From assembly GCA_017999915.1 (NCBI GenBank), contig JAGNKX010000009.1, positions 1 to 64,000 on the forward strand: a stretch of DNA of 64,000 nucleotides, written 5' to 3'. The position numbers were made by a program, and so were the translations under genes. Below, piece after piece: positions 36,140-44,952 of this stretch. Every line of letters starts with the position of its first letter. Within the stretch, counting starts at the first letter, position 1. Source of the DNA: Spirochaetota bacterium (GTDB lineage: Bacteria > Spirochaetota > UBA4802 > UBA5550). The notes under the pieces were generated by a model that had not been told where the DNA came from, did no database searches, and saw nothing but the letters and a program-made list of their open reading frames with translations.

Positions 36140-37969
36140 TCACGCCGCCGTATCGATCTTGAATTCCGTCCTGACGTTCTCCAGGAGGAGGCGCTCCTCC
36201 GGTGACACGGTCCGGTCCGCCCCGGCCGCCTTTTCCATCATCCTGTATATCTTCAGCCGCTTCTTCGTATCATCGGGCATGCGCAGGGAGAGCCTGCCGC
36301 TCCGGGCCATCTGGAAGAAGGGCTCCAGCTTTTCCCTGTCGTATCCCCACTTCTTCGCCAGCTCCTCCGCGAACCGCCGCTCCTCGTCCCCGAAGTCGCC
36401 GTCGGCCGCGAGGACAAGCATCATGTTATTGAAGGCGAAATCCCGCACGTCGTAAAGCCTGTCGACCTGGGAGGCCTTCACCTGGTAGGACAAGGTGTCC
36501 GCGTTTTCGCGGCGGTACTCCTCGTATTGCTCCATGGGCATGATGCCGGTGACGATCCACTCGTTGGCGGTGCTGTTGAAGGGGGTGCCGCAGTAGGCGC
36601 AGTTGATCGAGAGGGAGTTCTTCATCGGCGCGCCGCAGCTCGGGCAGCTGTGGGCATAGAGGGAGCCCTTCGAGGCGCCGGCCTTACGGTCGCGGCTCAT
36701 CAGGATAACCTCGGTACGGGAGATCACGGCCTGGTCGAGCTTCACCGCCTTTCCGCCGTCTATCTTAACGCGCTGGCACGAGGCCTTGACAGCCACGGCC
36801 AGGACGTTTTTGTCTTCTTCCACCGCCACGCCCACGAGGTAGACGTCGTTCAGGTAGAGGCGGTTGAAGGCTATACGGGCGCCGGGCTCCGGCATCGGCA
36901 GTTTATTGAAGACGTCGTCGCTCACGAAGCGGCGCATGATGGCCGGATCGCCCAGGGCCTGGGCCGTGAGCATCTGGAGATAGGCGTTGCTCGCCTTGTC
37001 CTCGATGAGCTGCACCGCGAAGTCCTCGTTCTCGTCGATGAGCAGCCGCACCTTTTCGGTGAGTCCCGAGGCGAGGCCGAGCTTCGGGTTCGCTCCCGTG
37101 TAATCGTCCGCCTGGGTTATCTCGGAGAGGACCCAGTCGTACTCGCCGGAGTTGGTCAGGGTGCCGCAGGAGGCGCACTTGCTCACCTCGCCCAGGTCTT
37201 TCGGCAGGGGCGCGCCGCAGTTGGGACAGCTATCGCTCTGGTAGATATCCTTCCGCGGCTTCCCCCGCTTTTTCAAAAAGGACCAGTACTCTACGAACTC
37301 CTCTGTGCCTCCGGTGTTCAGTGACGGATCGAGAGCGCTCGTGAAGCTCTCGGTGATGGAGGCGTGGATCGCTGCCTGTATGATATCGTAGAGGCCGTCG
37401 CTGTCAATCCGGTCTATGTACACGTTCTTTATATCGACGCGGGAGATAACGTTTTTCTGTTTGAGGAGCCCCATCATGACGAACTGGGTGTTGAAGCGCC
37501 GGTACACGCCGTCGGAGATGAACCTTCGCACCGGCGAGAGATCCTGCGACTCCCAGGCCTTCTGGATCTTCATGAAGGCGTCCTTCACGTTGCCGATGAA
37601 GATCTCCTCGTTGAAATCGGGGTTGTTCCGCATGAAGGCGTCGCGGCCCGGCGCCTTCTTCACCGTGTCGCCGGTGGGGAGTCGGTTCAGTATCGTCTGG
37701 GCCTTCACCTTTTTCGCAGTCATCTTCGATCCGACGACAAAGACAACGATGACGACGCCGCTCACGATGAGGTTCCACGGGAAGGGAAGCTCCATTATGA
37801 TCCAGAGAACGATCTGGATGAGGAACCCGATACCGTCGTCGCCGCCGCCACCACCGGTGTCAAAGTCCCCGGCGCCGCCGGCCCGGGCATACACCATGAC
37901 AGCGGTCAGGACCAGTACCGCGGCAACGGCAAGTATGATCGTTATGTGGGTTTTTCGAAGCTTTTTCAT
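36140..37969 (-). CDS. Tim44-like protein with two zinc ribbons and C-terminal TerB-like domain
   Basis: About 609 residues, start ATG at 37969 with GGAG upstream. A signal or anchor segment is followed by a Gly/Asp-rich stretch and a second membrane span (LIVSGVVIVVFVVGS). A Tim44-like lipid-binding domain follows (ALDPSLNTGG region before it, FIGNVKDAFMKIQKAWESQD at its start). Two CxxC-CxxC zinc ribbons appear at SCPNCGAPLPKD/KCASCGTLT and SCPSCGAPMK/NCAYCGTP, each after a Tim44-like half, so the protein is an internal duplication. The last ~110 residues (MLVLAADGDFGDEERRFAEE) resemble the TerB fold. Function unknown; membrane-attached. Confidence 0.8.
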   Translation of the reverse strand: MKKLRKTHITIILAVAAVLVLTAVMVYARAGGAGDFDTGGGGGDDGIGFLIQIVLWIIMELPFPWNLIVSGVVIVVFVVGSKMTAKKVKAQTILNRLPTGDTVKKAPGRDAFMRNNPDFNEEIFIGNVKDAFMKIQKAWESQDLSPVRRFISDGVYRRFNTQFVMMGLLKQKNVISRVDIKNVYIDRIDSDGLYDIIQAAIHASITESFTSALDPSLNTGGTEEFVEYWSFLKKRGKPRKDIYQSDSCPNCGAPLPKDLGEVSKCASCGTLTNSGEYDWVLSEITQADDYTGANPKLGLASGLTEKVRLLIDENEDFAVQLIEDKASNAYLQMLTAQALGDPAIMRRFVSDDVFNKLPMPEPGARIAFNRLYLNDVYLVGVAVEEDKNVLAVAVKASCQRVKIDGGKAVKLDQAVISRTEVILMSRDRKAGASKGSLYAHSCPSCGAPMKNSLSINCAYCGTPFNSTANEWIVTGIMPMEQYEEYRRENADTLSYQVKASQVDRLYDVRDFAFNNMMLVLAADGDFGDEERRFAEELAKKWGYDREKLEPFFQMARSGRLSLRMPDDTKKRLKIYRMMEKAAGADRTVSPEERLLLENVRTEFKIDTAA

Positions 37970-38194
37970 GGCCGCCTCCGGGTGGATGGGATTATGCGCC
38001 TGAACCATCATCATCAGCCATGAAATTTTAATTTGTCAAACAGATTATAGACCTGAACCCAATCCGAATCGAGTTACCCCCGCCCCTATCAGGGGGCGCG
38101 GGAAAATAAAGTTAATTCTTTTCTTGATAATCCGGAGTAAACAACAATAAGGACTGTGCGAAATCTGGCAAGTGGCCTATAATAATTATTCGAC

Positions 38195-39004
38195 TTAACT
38201 CATCCCTTTCGGTTCTAAATCCTGTATTTTATAGAAATGACTACCTTTTTTTAATTCTTCATCTAATCGGAATGAAAAAATTCTCTCATAGTTTTTATCA
38301 TAGGCCAGCAATATTTCTTTGGTCTTTAGTTTATACACATTCGAAAACAAGGTATTATAGACATGTCCATCATACATCCAATCATCAAGGCGCACTCTCT
38401 TCAGTATTGAATAAACGTCATCCACACCTACCGTCTTCCTGCCTTTCAAATCATCCTCCACTATTTCATATCTATCATACCCGCCGCACCCCTGGACAGG
38501 ATCGGGCCATTGAATATCCCGGTCGGAGATGTAAAAATTAGTCATCACTTGATATGTCTCATTTTTTTTTAATTGCCTCATTTCATTTCCTATATATTCC
38601 ACAATTACCGATTCGCCTGATGCATCTGCCGCCATGAAATGAAACATGACGAGGCCAAAAAATGTTCCGAAAATAATATTATATGATCGAAGAAACGCGC
38701 ACGCCTCATCCACATTTCTGCAATTCCCTAAAATTCTGTTGATAATAGAAGTGCTGATACACCATTTTTTCAAACCCTTACGTTTATTTTTTATAACAGG
38801 AACCGCGGTTTGTCCTATATAGAGCCCCCATTGATTCATACCATCATAGGGGAATGACCTGCCGAATCTGGTTGTTAAACAATAACCATACCTGTCTTTT
38901 TCGGAAGGCATGAACCATATTTTTCCATTTTTCCCAAACCAGTCAAAATTATAACCGACAAACGTTTCAGTTTCTTCAGAATAATTGAACAATGTGCAGT
39001 GCAT
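38195..39004 (-). CDS. Choloylglycine/linear-amide hydrolase-like Ntn protein
   Basis: About 269 residues. The start at 39004 is supported by GGAGAAA seven bases upstream; an earlier ATG has no such site. The N-terminus is M-H-C-T, with Cys3 in the nucleophile area, followed by FVGYNFDW, matching the GRNxDW block of penicillin V acylase and bile-salt hydrolase relatives. Those enzymes usually have Cys directly after Met, so the extra His is unusual. AT-rich, unlike its neighbours, suggesting transfer. Substrate unknown. Confidence 0.6.
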   Translation of the reverse strand: MHCTLFNYSEETETFVGYNFDWFGKNGKIWFMPSEKDRYGYCLTTRFGRSFPYDGMNQWGLYIGQTAVPVIKNKRKGLKKWCISTSIINRILGNCRNVDEACAFLRSYNIIFGTFFGLVMFHFMAADASGESVIVEYIGNEMRQLKKNETYQVMTNFYISDRDIQWPDPVQGCGGYDRYEIVEDDLKGRKTVGVDDVYSILKRVRLDDWMYDGHVYNTLFSNVYKLKTKEILLAYDKNYERIFSFRLDEELKKGSHFYKIQDLEPKGMS

Positions 39005-39201
39005 AAATACTTTCTCCGTAATTTTTTCGCAGATTCTTACTTCATTCATATTCTGGTCTTTCTATTCTACAGAACACCTTCATGTTTACGCAGCAGGCCC
39101 TTCATGATATGAAAGGCCTGTATTGGTAAATTCTTAGAATAATTCAGACGCTTTCAAGGCTGATCTTCAAGATTGATGAAGAATGACAGATAATTTCATA
39201 T

Positions 39202-39576
39202 CTATGCGTATTTCTTTTTTGCCATTATTATATAGATCACAAAGAGCATGCCCATTATCAAATCACCTCCGCCAAGAACAATGGCAAAAGAAACGGGCAT
39301 CTTGTAATATATTACGCAATAAACATTGCTTATAAAAACCCAGAATTTACCAAAAGCAAACAAGTATACCAGATAAAGCATGTCCTTGGGCGGTTCCTTC
39401 TTGAAGAATGAAAAATATATCAACGCAAATACTATCGCAATACCGCCAATGAATGCGCTTTCCCACATATTGCCCATCTGATATCCATATTGACTCGCCA
39501 TAAATTTTGGGAATACAATGAAATTCAATGCACCAATTGTATTCCATATTCCCACAATTAAAAAAATAAATCTCAT
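39202..39576 (-). CDS. Small four-span membrane protein
   Basis: 124 residues with four hydrophobic segments (FIFLIVGIWNTIGALNFIVF, AFIGGIAIVFALIYFSFF, YLVYLFAFGKFWVFIS, GDLIMGMLFVIYII). Start has GGAGGA upstream. Divergent from the AbrB-type regulator gene, 150 bp away. No specific function recognised. AT-rich. Confidence 0.75.
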   Translation of the reverse strand: MRFIFLIVGIWNTIGALNFIVFPKFMASQYGYQMGNMWESAFIGGIAIVFALIYFSFFKKEPPKDMLYLVYLFAFGKFWVFISNVYCVIYYKMPVSFAIVLGGGDLIMGMLFVIYIIMAKKKYA

Positions 39577-39729
39577 ACCATCTCCTCCATATATTAATTT
39601 TCTTTAAAAAAGCAGATCATATAAAATTTGTCAAATTATTAATCTTATTTTTCTTACTTTTCTTATTTTCATGATACATTAGAATATTTAATTTATTGAC
39701 AAATAATCAAATATATTTATTTTTTTCTT

Positions 39730-39948
39730 ATGAAATCAAAAAAAGATAATGCAAAAAGACTCTATGGAACTGTGAAAGTAAGCGAACGAGGCCAAATTGC
39801 AATTCCCATAGAGTTAAGAGAAGATCTTGGCATCAAAAAAGGAGATGTTCTTTTAGTCGGAAGAAAAGCTGACAATAAAGGCATTGTATTGGTAAAACTG
39901 GATGTTGTGGAAGAAATATTCAATCTGCGGGAAGATATTTTTTCATAA
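39730..39948 (+). CDS. AbrB/MazE/SpoVT-family DNA-binding protein
   Basis: 72 residues. GTVKVSERGQIAIPIELREDL is the swapped-hairpin AbrB signature (20-residue core), followed by GIKKGDVLLV. A dimer would bind DNA. No toxin gene follows it within 220 bp, so it is not obviously an antitoxin. The divergent membrane-protein gene is the most likely target. AT-rich like the rest of the 38.0-40.1 kb stretch. Confidence 0.85.
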   Translation: MKSKKDNAKRLYGTVKVSERGQIAIPIELREDLGIKKGDVLLVGRKADNKGIVLVKLDVVEEIFNLREDIFS

Positions 39949-40174
39949 TTACCATCCTGTTTGATATAATTGAAATCATACGCAGCATATCCTTTGTTCA
40001 TTTTCCTATATATAATCACTATTAATTTGATTATCAATAAAGGAAACGGGTTTCGGATTAAAAAACCTTATAAACCAATCTGCTATTTTCATCATTCTTC
40101 TAATCCGGCCTTTGTAACATTTTCCCGCATATCGTTCACATATCTGTATTGATCATCGCGCCAGGAGAATCCCC

Positions 40175-40831
40175 ATGTTAAAAACGCTGTTCAGTAAAAT
40201 CACCGGCAGGGCCTTCATCAATAATTTCATGTTCATTCTTCTTCTCGTTCTTCTCAGGGCATCGGTCTTCGGCAACTACTCGGTGCCGACCGGCTCCATG
40301 AACCCGACCATCCTGGAAGGGGACAAATTCTATTCCAACAAGCTCGCCTACAGCCTGAAGATCCCCTTCACGAAAACGGACATCGTACATTTCCGCCAGC
40401 CGGCGCGGGGCGACATCATCGCCTTCAGGTATCCGGGAGACGAATCGGTGCGCTACACCAAGCGGGTCATCGCGGTCCCCGGTGACAGGATCGCGGTGCG
40501 GGATAAAAGAATAATACTGAACGGAAAAGCCCTGGACCTGCGGCTCGTGGGGAAATCAGGGGATATCATAACCTATGAAGAGCGCCTCGGCTCGTTGTCG
40601 TACCGGGTGCAGCATTCCAGTCATTCCACGTTCCTCGACGACATGAAGGAGAAAACGGTCCCGGCCAACAGCTATTTCGCCATGGGCGACAACAGGGACA
40701 ACAGCTCCGACAGCAGGGTGTGGGGATTCGTGCCGTCGGAGAATATTATCGGCAAGATCGTGTTCCGGTGGATGTCCATCGACCCGCAGAGCTGCGAGAT
40801 GCGCGCGGAGAGGATCGGGACGGTCCATTGA
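40175..40831 (+). CDS. lepB: Signal peptidase I
   Basis: 218 residues, GGAGAATCCCC before the ATG. One N-terminal membrane span (FINNFMFILLLVLLRASVFG) then the catalytic Ser box VPTGSMNPTILEGD and Lys box YTKRVIAVPGD, and box MGDNRDNSSDSRVWGFV. Removes signal peptides at the outer face of the inner membrane. Contrasts with the degenerate homologue at 8956-9855. Confidence 0.95.
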   Translation: MLKTLFSKITGRAFINNFMFILLLVLLRASVFGNYSVPTGSMNPTILEGDKFYSNKLAYSLKIPFTKTDIVHFRQPARGDIIAFRYPGDESVRYTKRVIAVPGDRIAVRDKRIILNGKALDLRLVGKSGDIITYEERLGSLSYRVQHSSHSTFLDDMKEKTVPANSYFAMGDNRDNSSDSRVWGFVPSENIIGKIVFRWMSIDPQSCEMRAERIGTVH

Positions 40832-40849
40832 TTCCGTGACGGGCCGCCG

Positions 40850-43399
40850 TCAATCGATGAATTTTTCCAGGACAACCTCCATGCCGCGGAGGGTGTTATT
40901 CTCCACGATCTGGCGGAAATCAACATTGTCGAAAGTCTGCATCACGTGGATGAGCCCTATGCCGCCCGTCTTCTCCGGGGAATCGATGTGGCGGTACTGG
41001 TTGTAGTTGATGTAATAGTCCAGCAGAAAATCCTGCAGTTTTTTGTGCGTATCATTGAAGGCATCCCTGCACGGGGCGCTCTCCAGGGATGAAATGCGCT
41101 GCTTCATCTCCCGCACGATCTCGTACAGCTTGACCCTGCTGATCTTGAAATGATGGTAGCGCGTGTAATCCATGCCGCCCCCCTGGTCGGCGACCCTGAA
41201 TTCGAGCGCCCTCCCGCCGTCGCGCTCCCTGACCGAAAACCTCACGGTGACCTGTTTCGACTCGTCGTACTTGTTGCCGTGGATGACGGCGTTCCTGATG
41301 ACTTCCCCCAGTCCGAATTCAATGAGATACGATGTCTCGTCGTCAACATCGGCACTCTGCTTCATCACCGCCATGATCTTCTCGACGACGGAGATCTCGA
41401 AGTTGACATTGCTGGGGAAAATCCACTCGGCGACATCACCATTCCTGGTGTAGCGGATATCATTTTCGTTAATGATGTATACGAGGTTCTCCCTCTCGAT
41501 GAGCCGGATCAACACGTCGACGAGTTCGGGGTCATAGAGCGCCCCCTTCTGCCGGGCAAGCTCTGCTGTAATCCTTTCCTTCTTATCCTCGGTCTGGAAC
41601 TCGCGCCTGCCGAGCATGGAAACAAAATCGTCCACAAGGCCGATGATCCTGGCCCCGGCGGTTATCTGGGTTCCCCGGAGCCGGGACGGGTACCCGCTCC
41701 CGTCATACCGCTCATGGTGCTGGGCGATTATCATCCTGACCCCGGACAGCTCCTTCAGGTGCGCGATGATCTCGATGCTCTTCCGCGGATGATTCTCCAC
41801 GACGAGCCTCTCCGTGTCCGAAATCCGGTACGGCTTGCCGGCGATTTCCTCCGGGTCACCCACCATCCCGATATCGTGGAGCAGGGAAGCGATCCGTATC
41901 TCCTCCACGCCGTCGGCGGAAATCCCGGCGGCGCGCGCCACCATGACGGCGATCCGCGTGACGTTCTGGGTGAATTCATAGAGCCTGGTGGAGCTTGCCA
42001 GCAGGATCGACGAAATGATATCGATGGAGCTCGCGAAGAGATGCGCTTTTTCCGAAGAAAGCATCTCGATCCTCGAATAGGCCTTTGAAGACCTCTCGGA
42101 GAGAAGCAGCGCCTGGGACATGGTAAAAACGAAAACGCCGAAGATGCTGACATTGCCGAAATCGATCACCCTGTCGTAATAGAGTATATCGATCCAGACC
42201 AGGGGCAGCAGTATCAGCAGACCGCCGACCAGGTACACCGCTCCTTCCTTCTTCATCATGACGGCCCGAACGATCACATACATATCGTAGAGCATCCAGA
42301 AGAGCATGTTCGCGTAATTGGGGTACCGCGTATAATAATAGTACTGCGTCGTCAGCACCAGGACTGAAAGGCAGAATACCACGCCTATAACGGTGGAGAT
42401 CCGCACCAGTTTGCGGGAATAAATATCAGGGAAGAGATAGTATAGATACAGGTTGGTGATGAATGCGGAGCTTAAAAACGTGAGATACGTAATCTTCTGG
42501 CTTATTTCCCAGCTCAGCCAGGAAAGATTGGTTATTATCAAGCGATCACCCTCGAAGGGAACGCGCACCGCCATGACCAGGCAGAGGATCCCGAAAAAGA
42601 GCGAAGCGCGGTCCTGTCTCCTGAACAGGAAAATGCCGATATGATAGAGCGCCATCAGCAGGAGGCCGCCGAGGAGGAAAGAATTGAACCCGGCGACATG
42701 ACGCCGCTCGCTGACGAGCCGCGTATCGTTACCCAGCCGGATCGACGTCCACATGCCGCCATTGGGATGATGGAAATTCGAGATCTGGAGCACCAGCTCA
42801 AGGGTGTCACTGTCAGCGACAAAAATGATCATGCGGGGAAGGAACTGCGGCACCGAATGGGCCCTGTCGGTCCCGGTTTTTCCATTGGACGTGAGGAGCC
42901 TGCCGTTGCACCAGAGACGATAAGCCGTAAATAATTGCGGCACATAGAGAGCCACTATGTTTTTGCGGCCTCCCAGCCTCACCGTGAGCTTCAGGGTGGC
43001 GAAGCCATGGCCGGGAAGCTTTTGCCCCGCAATGGTCTGACCGTTCCAATACCGCGGCATGGACATATATTCAACGGGACCCGGCCGCGGCTGCAGCCTG
43101 AAATCATCAGGCGTGAAAAGGCGGTTCCAGTGGAATTCCCACTCCCCGTCAAGATCGATAGTGCCCCGGGAGGATAAATCCCACGCGGAAAGGTCCATAA
43201 TGCCTTTGACGGCAACAGGCTGATGGGGAGCCCTCTGTGAGCATCCGCAGATAGGCAGGGCCAGAGACGACAGGGCGGCAGCGATCCACAGGCAATGGAG
43301 TATATTATAGTAGAAACGGCGGTATAACGCTGTGTGTTCTTGATCATGTGTCACCAGTTTCCCCATTGCAGAACGTTGCTTTTTATGTATACAGGCCAT
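40850..43399 (-). CDS. 7TMR-DISM sensor fused to HD-GYP and an RsbW-like ATPase domain
   Basis: About 849 residues, start taken at 43399 (AGGA upstream), though 43366 or 43456 are possible. Order: a signal anchor (ALSSLALPICGC, possibly a lipobox), a DISM-type extracytoplasmic jelly-roll domain with DLDGEWEFHWNRLF, seven membrane spans, then an HD-GYP domain (SLLHDIGMVGD, later HHERYDGSGYPSRLRG), and a C-terminal GHKL ATPase domain with GEVIRNAVIHGNK and DQGGGMDY. It may degrade cyclic di-GMP and act as an anti-sigma or serine kinase. A STAS protein gene lies ~1.2 kb away. Confidence 0.82.
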   Translation of the reverse strand: MACIHKKQRSAMGKLVTHDQEHTALYRRFYYNILHCLWIAAALSSLALPICGCSQRAPHQPVAVKGIMDLSAWDLSSRGTIDLDGEWEFHWNRLFTPDDFRLQPRPGPVEYMSMPRYWNGQTIAGQKLPGHGFATLKLTVRLGGRKNIVALYVPQLFTAYRLWCNGRLLTSNGKTGTDRAHSVPQFLPRMIIFVADSDTLELVLQISNFHHPNGGMWTSIRLGNDTRLVSERRHVAGFNSFLLGGLLLMALYHIGIFLFRRQDRASLFFGILCLVMAVRVPFEGDRLIITNLSWLSWEISQKITYLTFLSSAFITNLYLYYLFPDIYSRKLVRISTVIGVVFCLSVLVLTTQYYYYTRYPNYANMLFWMLYDMYVIVRAVMMKKEGAVYLVGGLLILLPLVWIDILYYDRVIDFGNVSIFGVFVFTMSQALLLSERSSKAYSRIEMLSSEKAHLFASSIDIISSILLASSTRLYEFTQNVTRIAVMVARAAGISADGVEEIRIASLLHDIGMVGDPEEIAGKPYRISDTERLVVENHPRKSIEIIAHLKELSGVRMIIAQHHERYDGSGYPSRLRGTQITAGARIIGLVDDFVSMLGRREFQTEDKKERITAELARQKGALYDPELVDVLIRLIERENLVYIINENDIRYTRNGDVAEWIFPSNVNFEISVVEKIMAVMKQSADVDDETSYLIEFGLGEVIRNAVIHGNKYDESKQVTVRFSVRERDGGRALEFRVADQGGGMDYTRYHHFKISRVKLYEIVREMKQRISSLESAPCRDAFNDTHKKLQDFLLDYYINYNQYRHIDSPEKTGGIGLIHVMQTFDNVDFRQIVENNTLRGMEVVLEKFID

Positions 43400-43584
43400 A
43401 CGATAAGGTCCTGACGTTTTCTGCCCCCTATTTCCTGGCAACATTACTCTTACCACCGGAGGGGCCCGTTGTCAACATGTTTCAGCATTTTCCTGATTAC
43501 TCTGCCGGGGATTGTCCGCGAATACAAAAAAAGCTGGCTTTTTTATCAGCCGGGCCGATCCTTGAGGGGAGGTTTTCAGAGGAA

Positions 43585-44562
43585 ATGGCAACAATCGATA
43601 TTGATTTTCCCGGCCCTGACTGGATCATCATCCGCCAGGCCCTGGCGCTGGCGCTGTTAAAGCAGGCACCGATAACTATCGGAGGCGGGGCGGCCTTCCT
43701 GGAAAAAAACCGGGATTTTCGCCCCATCTTCGAGGATATTGTCCGGATAACCGCTGAATCCGGGGCCGGCAAAATCGCCGTCGATGCCGATTCGATATTC
43801 TTTAAGCCGCGCCCCCTGGGGCCGGGGAGGTTCCGGTTCGAATCGGACCGGCTGTCCTCCGCCGTGGAGCTGCTCCTCTTCATGATGCCCGCCCTGTTCC
43901 ATGGCGATTTCCGCTCCATCCTGGAGCTGGGCGGCGTCACCCACTCCCCCTTCTCCTGTCCCACGGCCTTCGTCAAGGAAACGCTCCTGGGCGCCCTTGA
44001 GCAGGCGGGCCTGTACGGGAGCCTTACCCTGCGCCGCTTCGGGTTCCACGGCTCCGGCGGCGGCTCCATGGAATCGAGGCTCTATCCCCGGGAAAAGGTC
44101 CCGGGCGCCATGATGTTCTCCGGAACAGCCGGTCCGTCTATAAGCGGGGCGAAGATATTCATCTCCCGCCTTGATACCGGCCTGGCCGAGCTCGAAAAGG
44201 GAATGATCGCCGAGCGCCTCGGTCTTGGCGCTGACAGGATCGCCATCATAGAGGTCATGGAATCGGACGGGCCCGGCAACGGGATGCAGGTCTTTGCCTC
44301 GTACGGGGGAACGCCGGTGGTGCTCTACAGGGAGATGAAGCTGTACAACGAAAAGGGGGAGCTCGGCTTCACGGAGGAAACCCTGCGCGGCGTGATCGAT
44401 GATCTCGCCGGCGAGACACGAAGCCTCATGGATGGACGCCTCCCGGAGCGGGCGCTCCGCGAGATCCTGCCCTACTGTGCCATGACCGGCACCGAGCCGC
44501 CCGTCGCCGGAGATTCGGCCGGCGCCGCCATGACGCGGGAGCTCTGCGCCAGGCTGCTCTGA
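43585..44562 (+). CDS. RtcA-like RNA 3'-terminal phosphate cyclase homologue, catalytic motifs degenerate
   Basis: About 325 residues from ATG 43585, which fits family length; in-frame DNA upstream to 43348 overlaps the divergent gene. Family landmarks: GGVTHSPFSCPTAFV (for GGTDNPSAPPADF in E. coli), RRFGFHGSGGGSME (for RHGFYPAGGG), SDGPGNGMQV (for DQGPGNTVSL). The N-terminal GEGGGQ motif is absent (IDFPGPDWIIIRQALAL), and the region of catalytic His309 reads GDSAGAAMTREL without His. It is therefore probably not an active cyclase, or works differently. Confidence 0.72.
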   Translation: MATIDIDFPGPDWIIIRQALALALLKQAPITIGGGAAFLEKNRDFRPIFEDIVRITAESGAGKIAVDADSIFFKPRPLGPGRFRFESDRLSSAVELLLFMMPALFHGDFRSILELGGVTHSPFSCPTAFVKETLLGALEQAGLYGSLTLRRFGFHGSGGGSMESRLYPREKVPGAMMFSGTAGPSISGAKIFISRLDTGLAELEKGMIAERLGLGADRIAIIEVMESDGPGNGMQVFASYGGTPVVLYREMKLYNEKGELGFTEETLRGVIDDLAGETRSLMDGRLPERALREILPYCAMTGTEPPVAGDSAGAAMTRELCARLL

Positions 44563-44580
44563 GGAGCCGGCTAAGCCTTC

Positions 44581-44952
44581 CTACGCGTTCGCTTCCTTGT
44601 CCATTTTCTCGATCTTGTCGAGGAGGGCCGCCTCGTCAATCAGGAACTTGAAGAAGTTATGGAGACCCGCAACCTTCACGAGGGTCATGATCTTCTCGTT
44701 CACGTTCATGAAATAGCAGGTAACCTTTTTCGACGCCAGGTCCCGCACCATCTGAACGATGACGGACAGCGCCGAGCTGTTCATGTGCTTGACGCCATCG
44801 AGGTTAAAATACAAATCCCTGTCCTTGCCGGACACGGCCTTTTTTACGAATTTTACGATATCCTTCGACGCCTCTGGGGAGATATCGCCGCTGACATCGA
44901 TAATATCAAACCCTTTGATCGAGCGCTTGGAAAGTTTTAGCTTATCACTCAT
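44581..44952 (-). CDS. STAS-domain anti-sigma-factor antagonist-like protein
   Basis: 123 residues, start ATG at 44952 overlapping the CapA-like stop by 8 bp, so translation is likely coupled. The STAS fold is clear: FDIIDVSGDISPEASKDI, then DGVKHMNSSALSVIVQMV, where the Ser after Asn is the usual phosphorylation site. Such proteins switch anti-sigma factors. Possible partner is the ATPase domain of the 40.8-43.4 kb fusion, but this is only proximity. Confidence 0.88.
   Translation of the reverse strand: MSDKLKLSKRSIKGFDIIDVSGDISPEASKDIVKFVKKAVSGKDRDLYFNLDGVKHMNSSALSVIVQMVRDLASKKVTCYFMNVNEKIMTLVKVAGLHNFFKFLIDEAALLDKIEKMDKEANA

Noticed and set aside
39730..39948. AbrB-type protein as antitoxin of a toxin-antitoxin pair
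   Set aside because: No toxin-sized gene follows; the next gene is lepB after a 226-bp gap.
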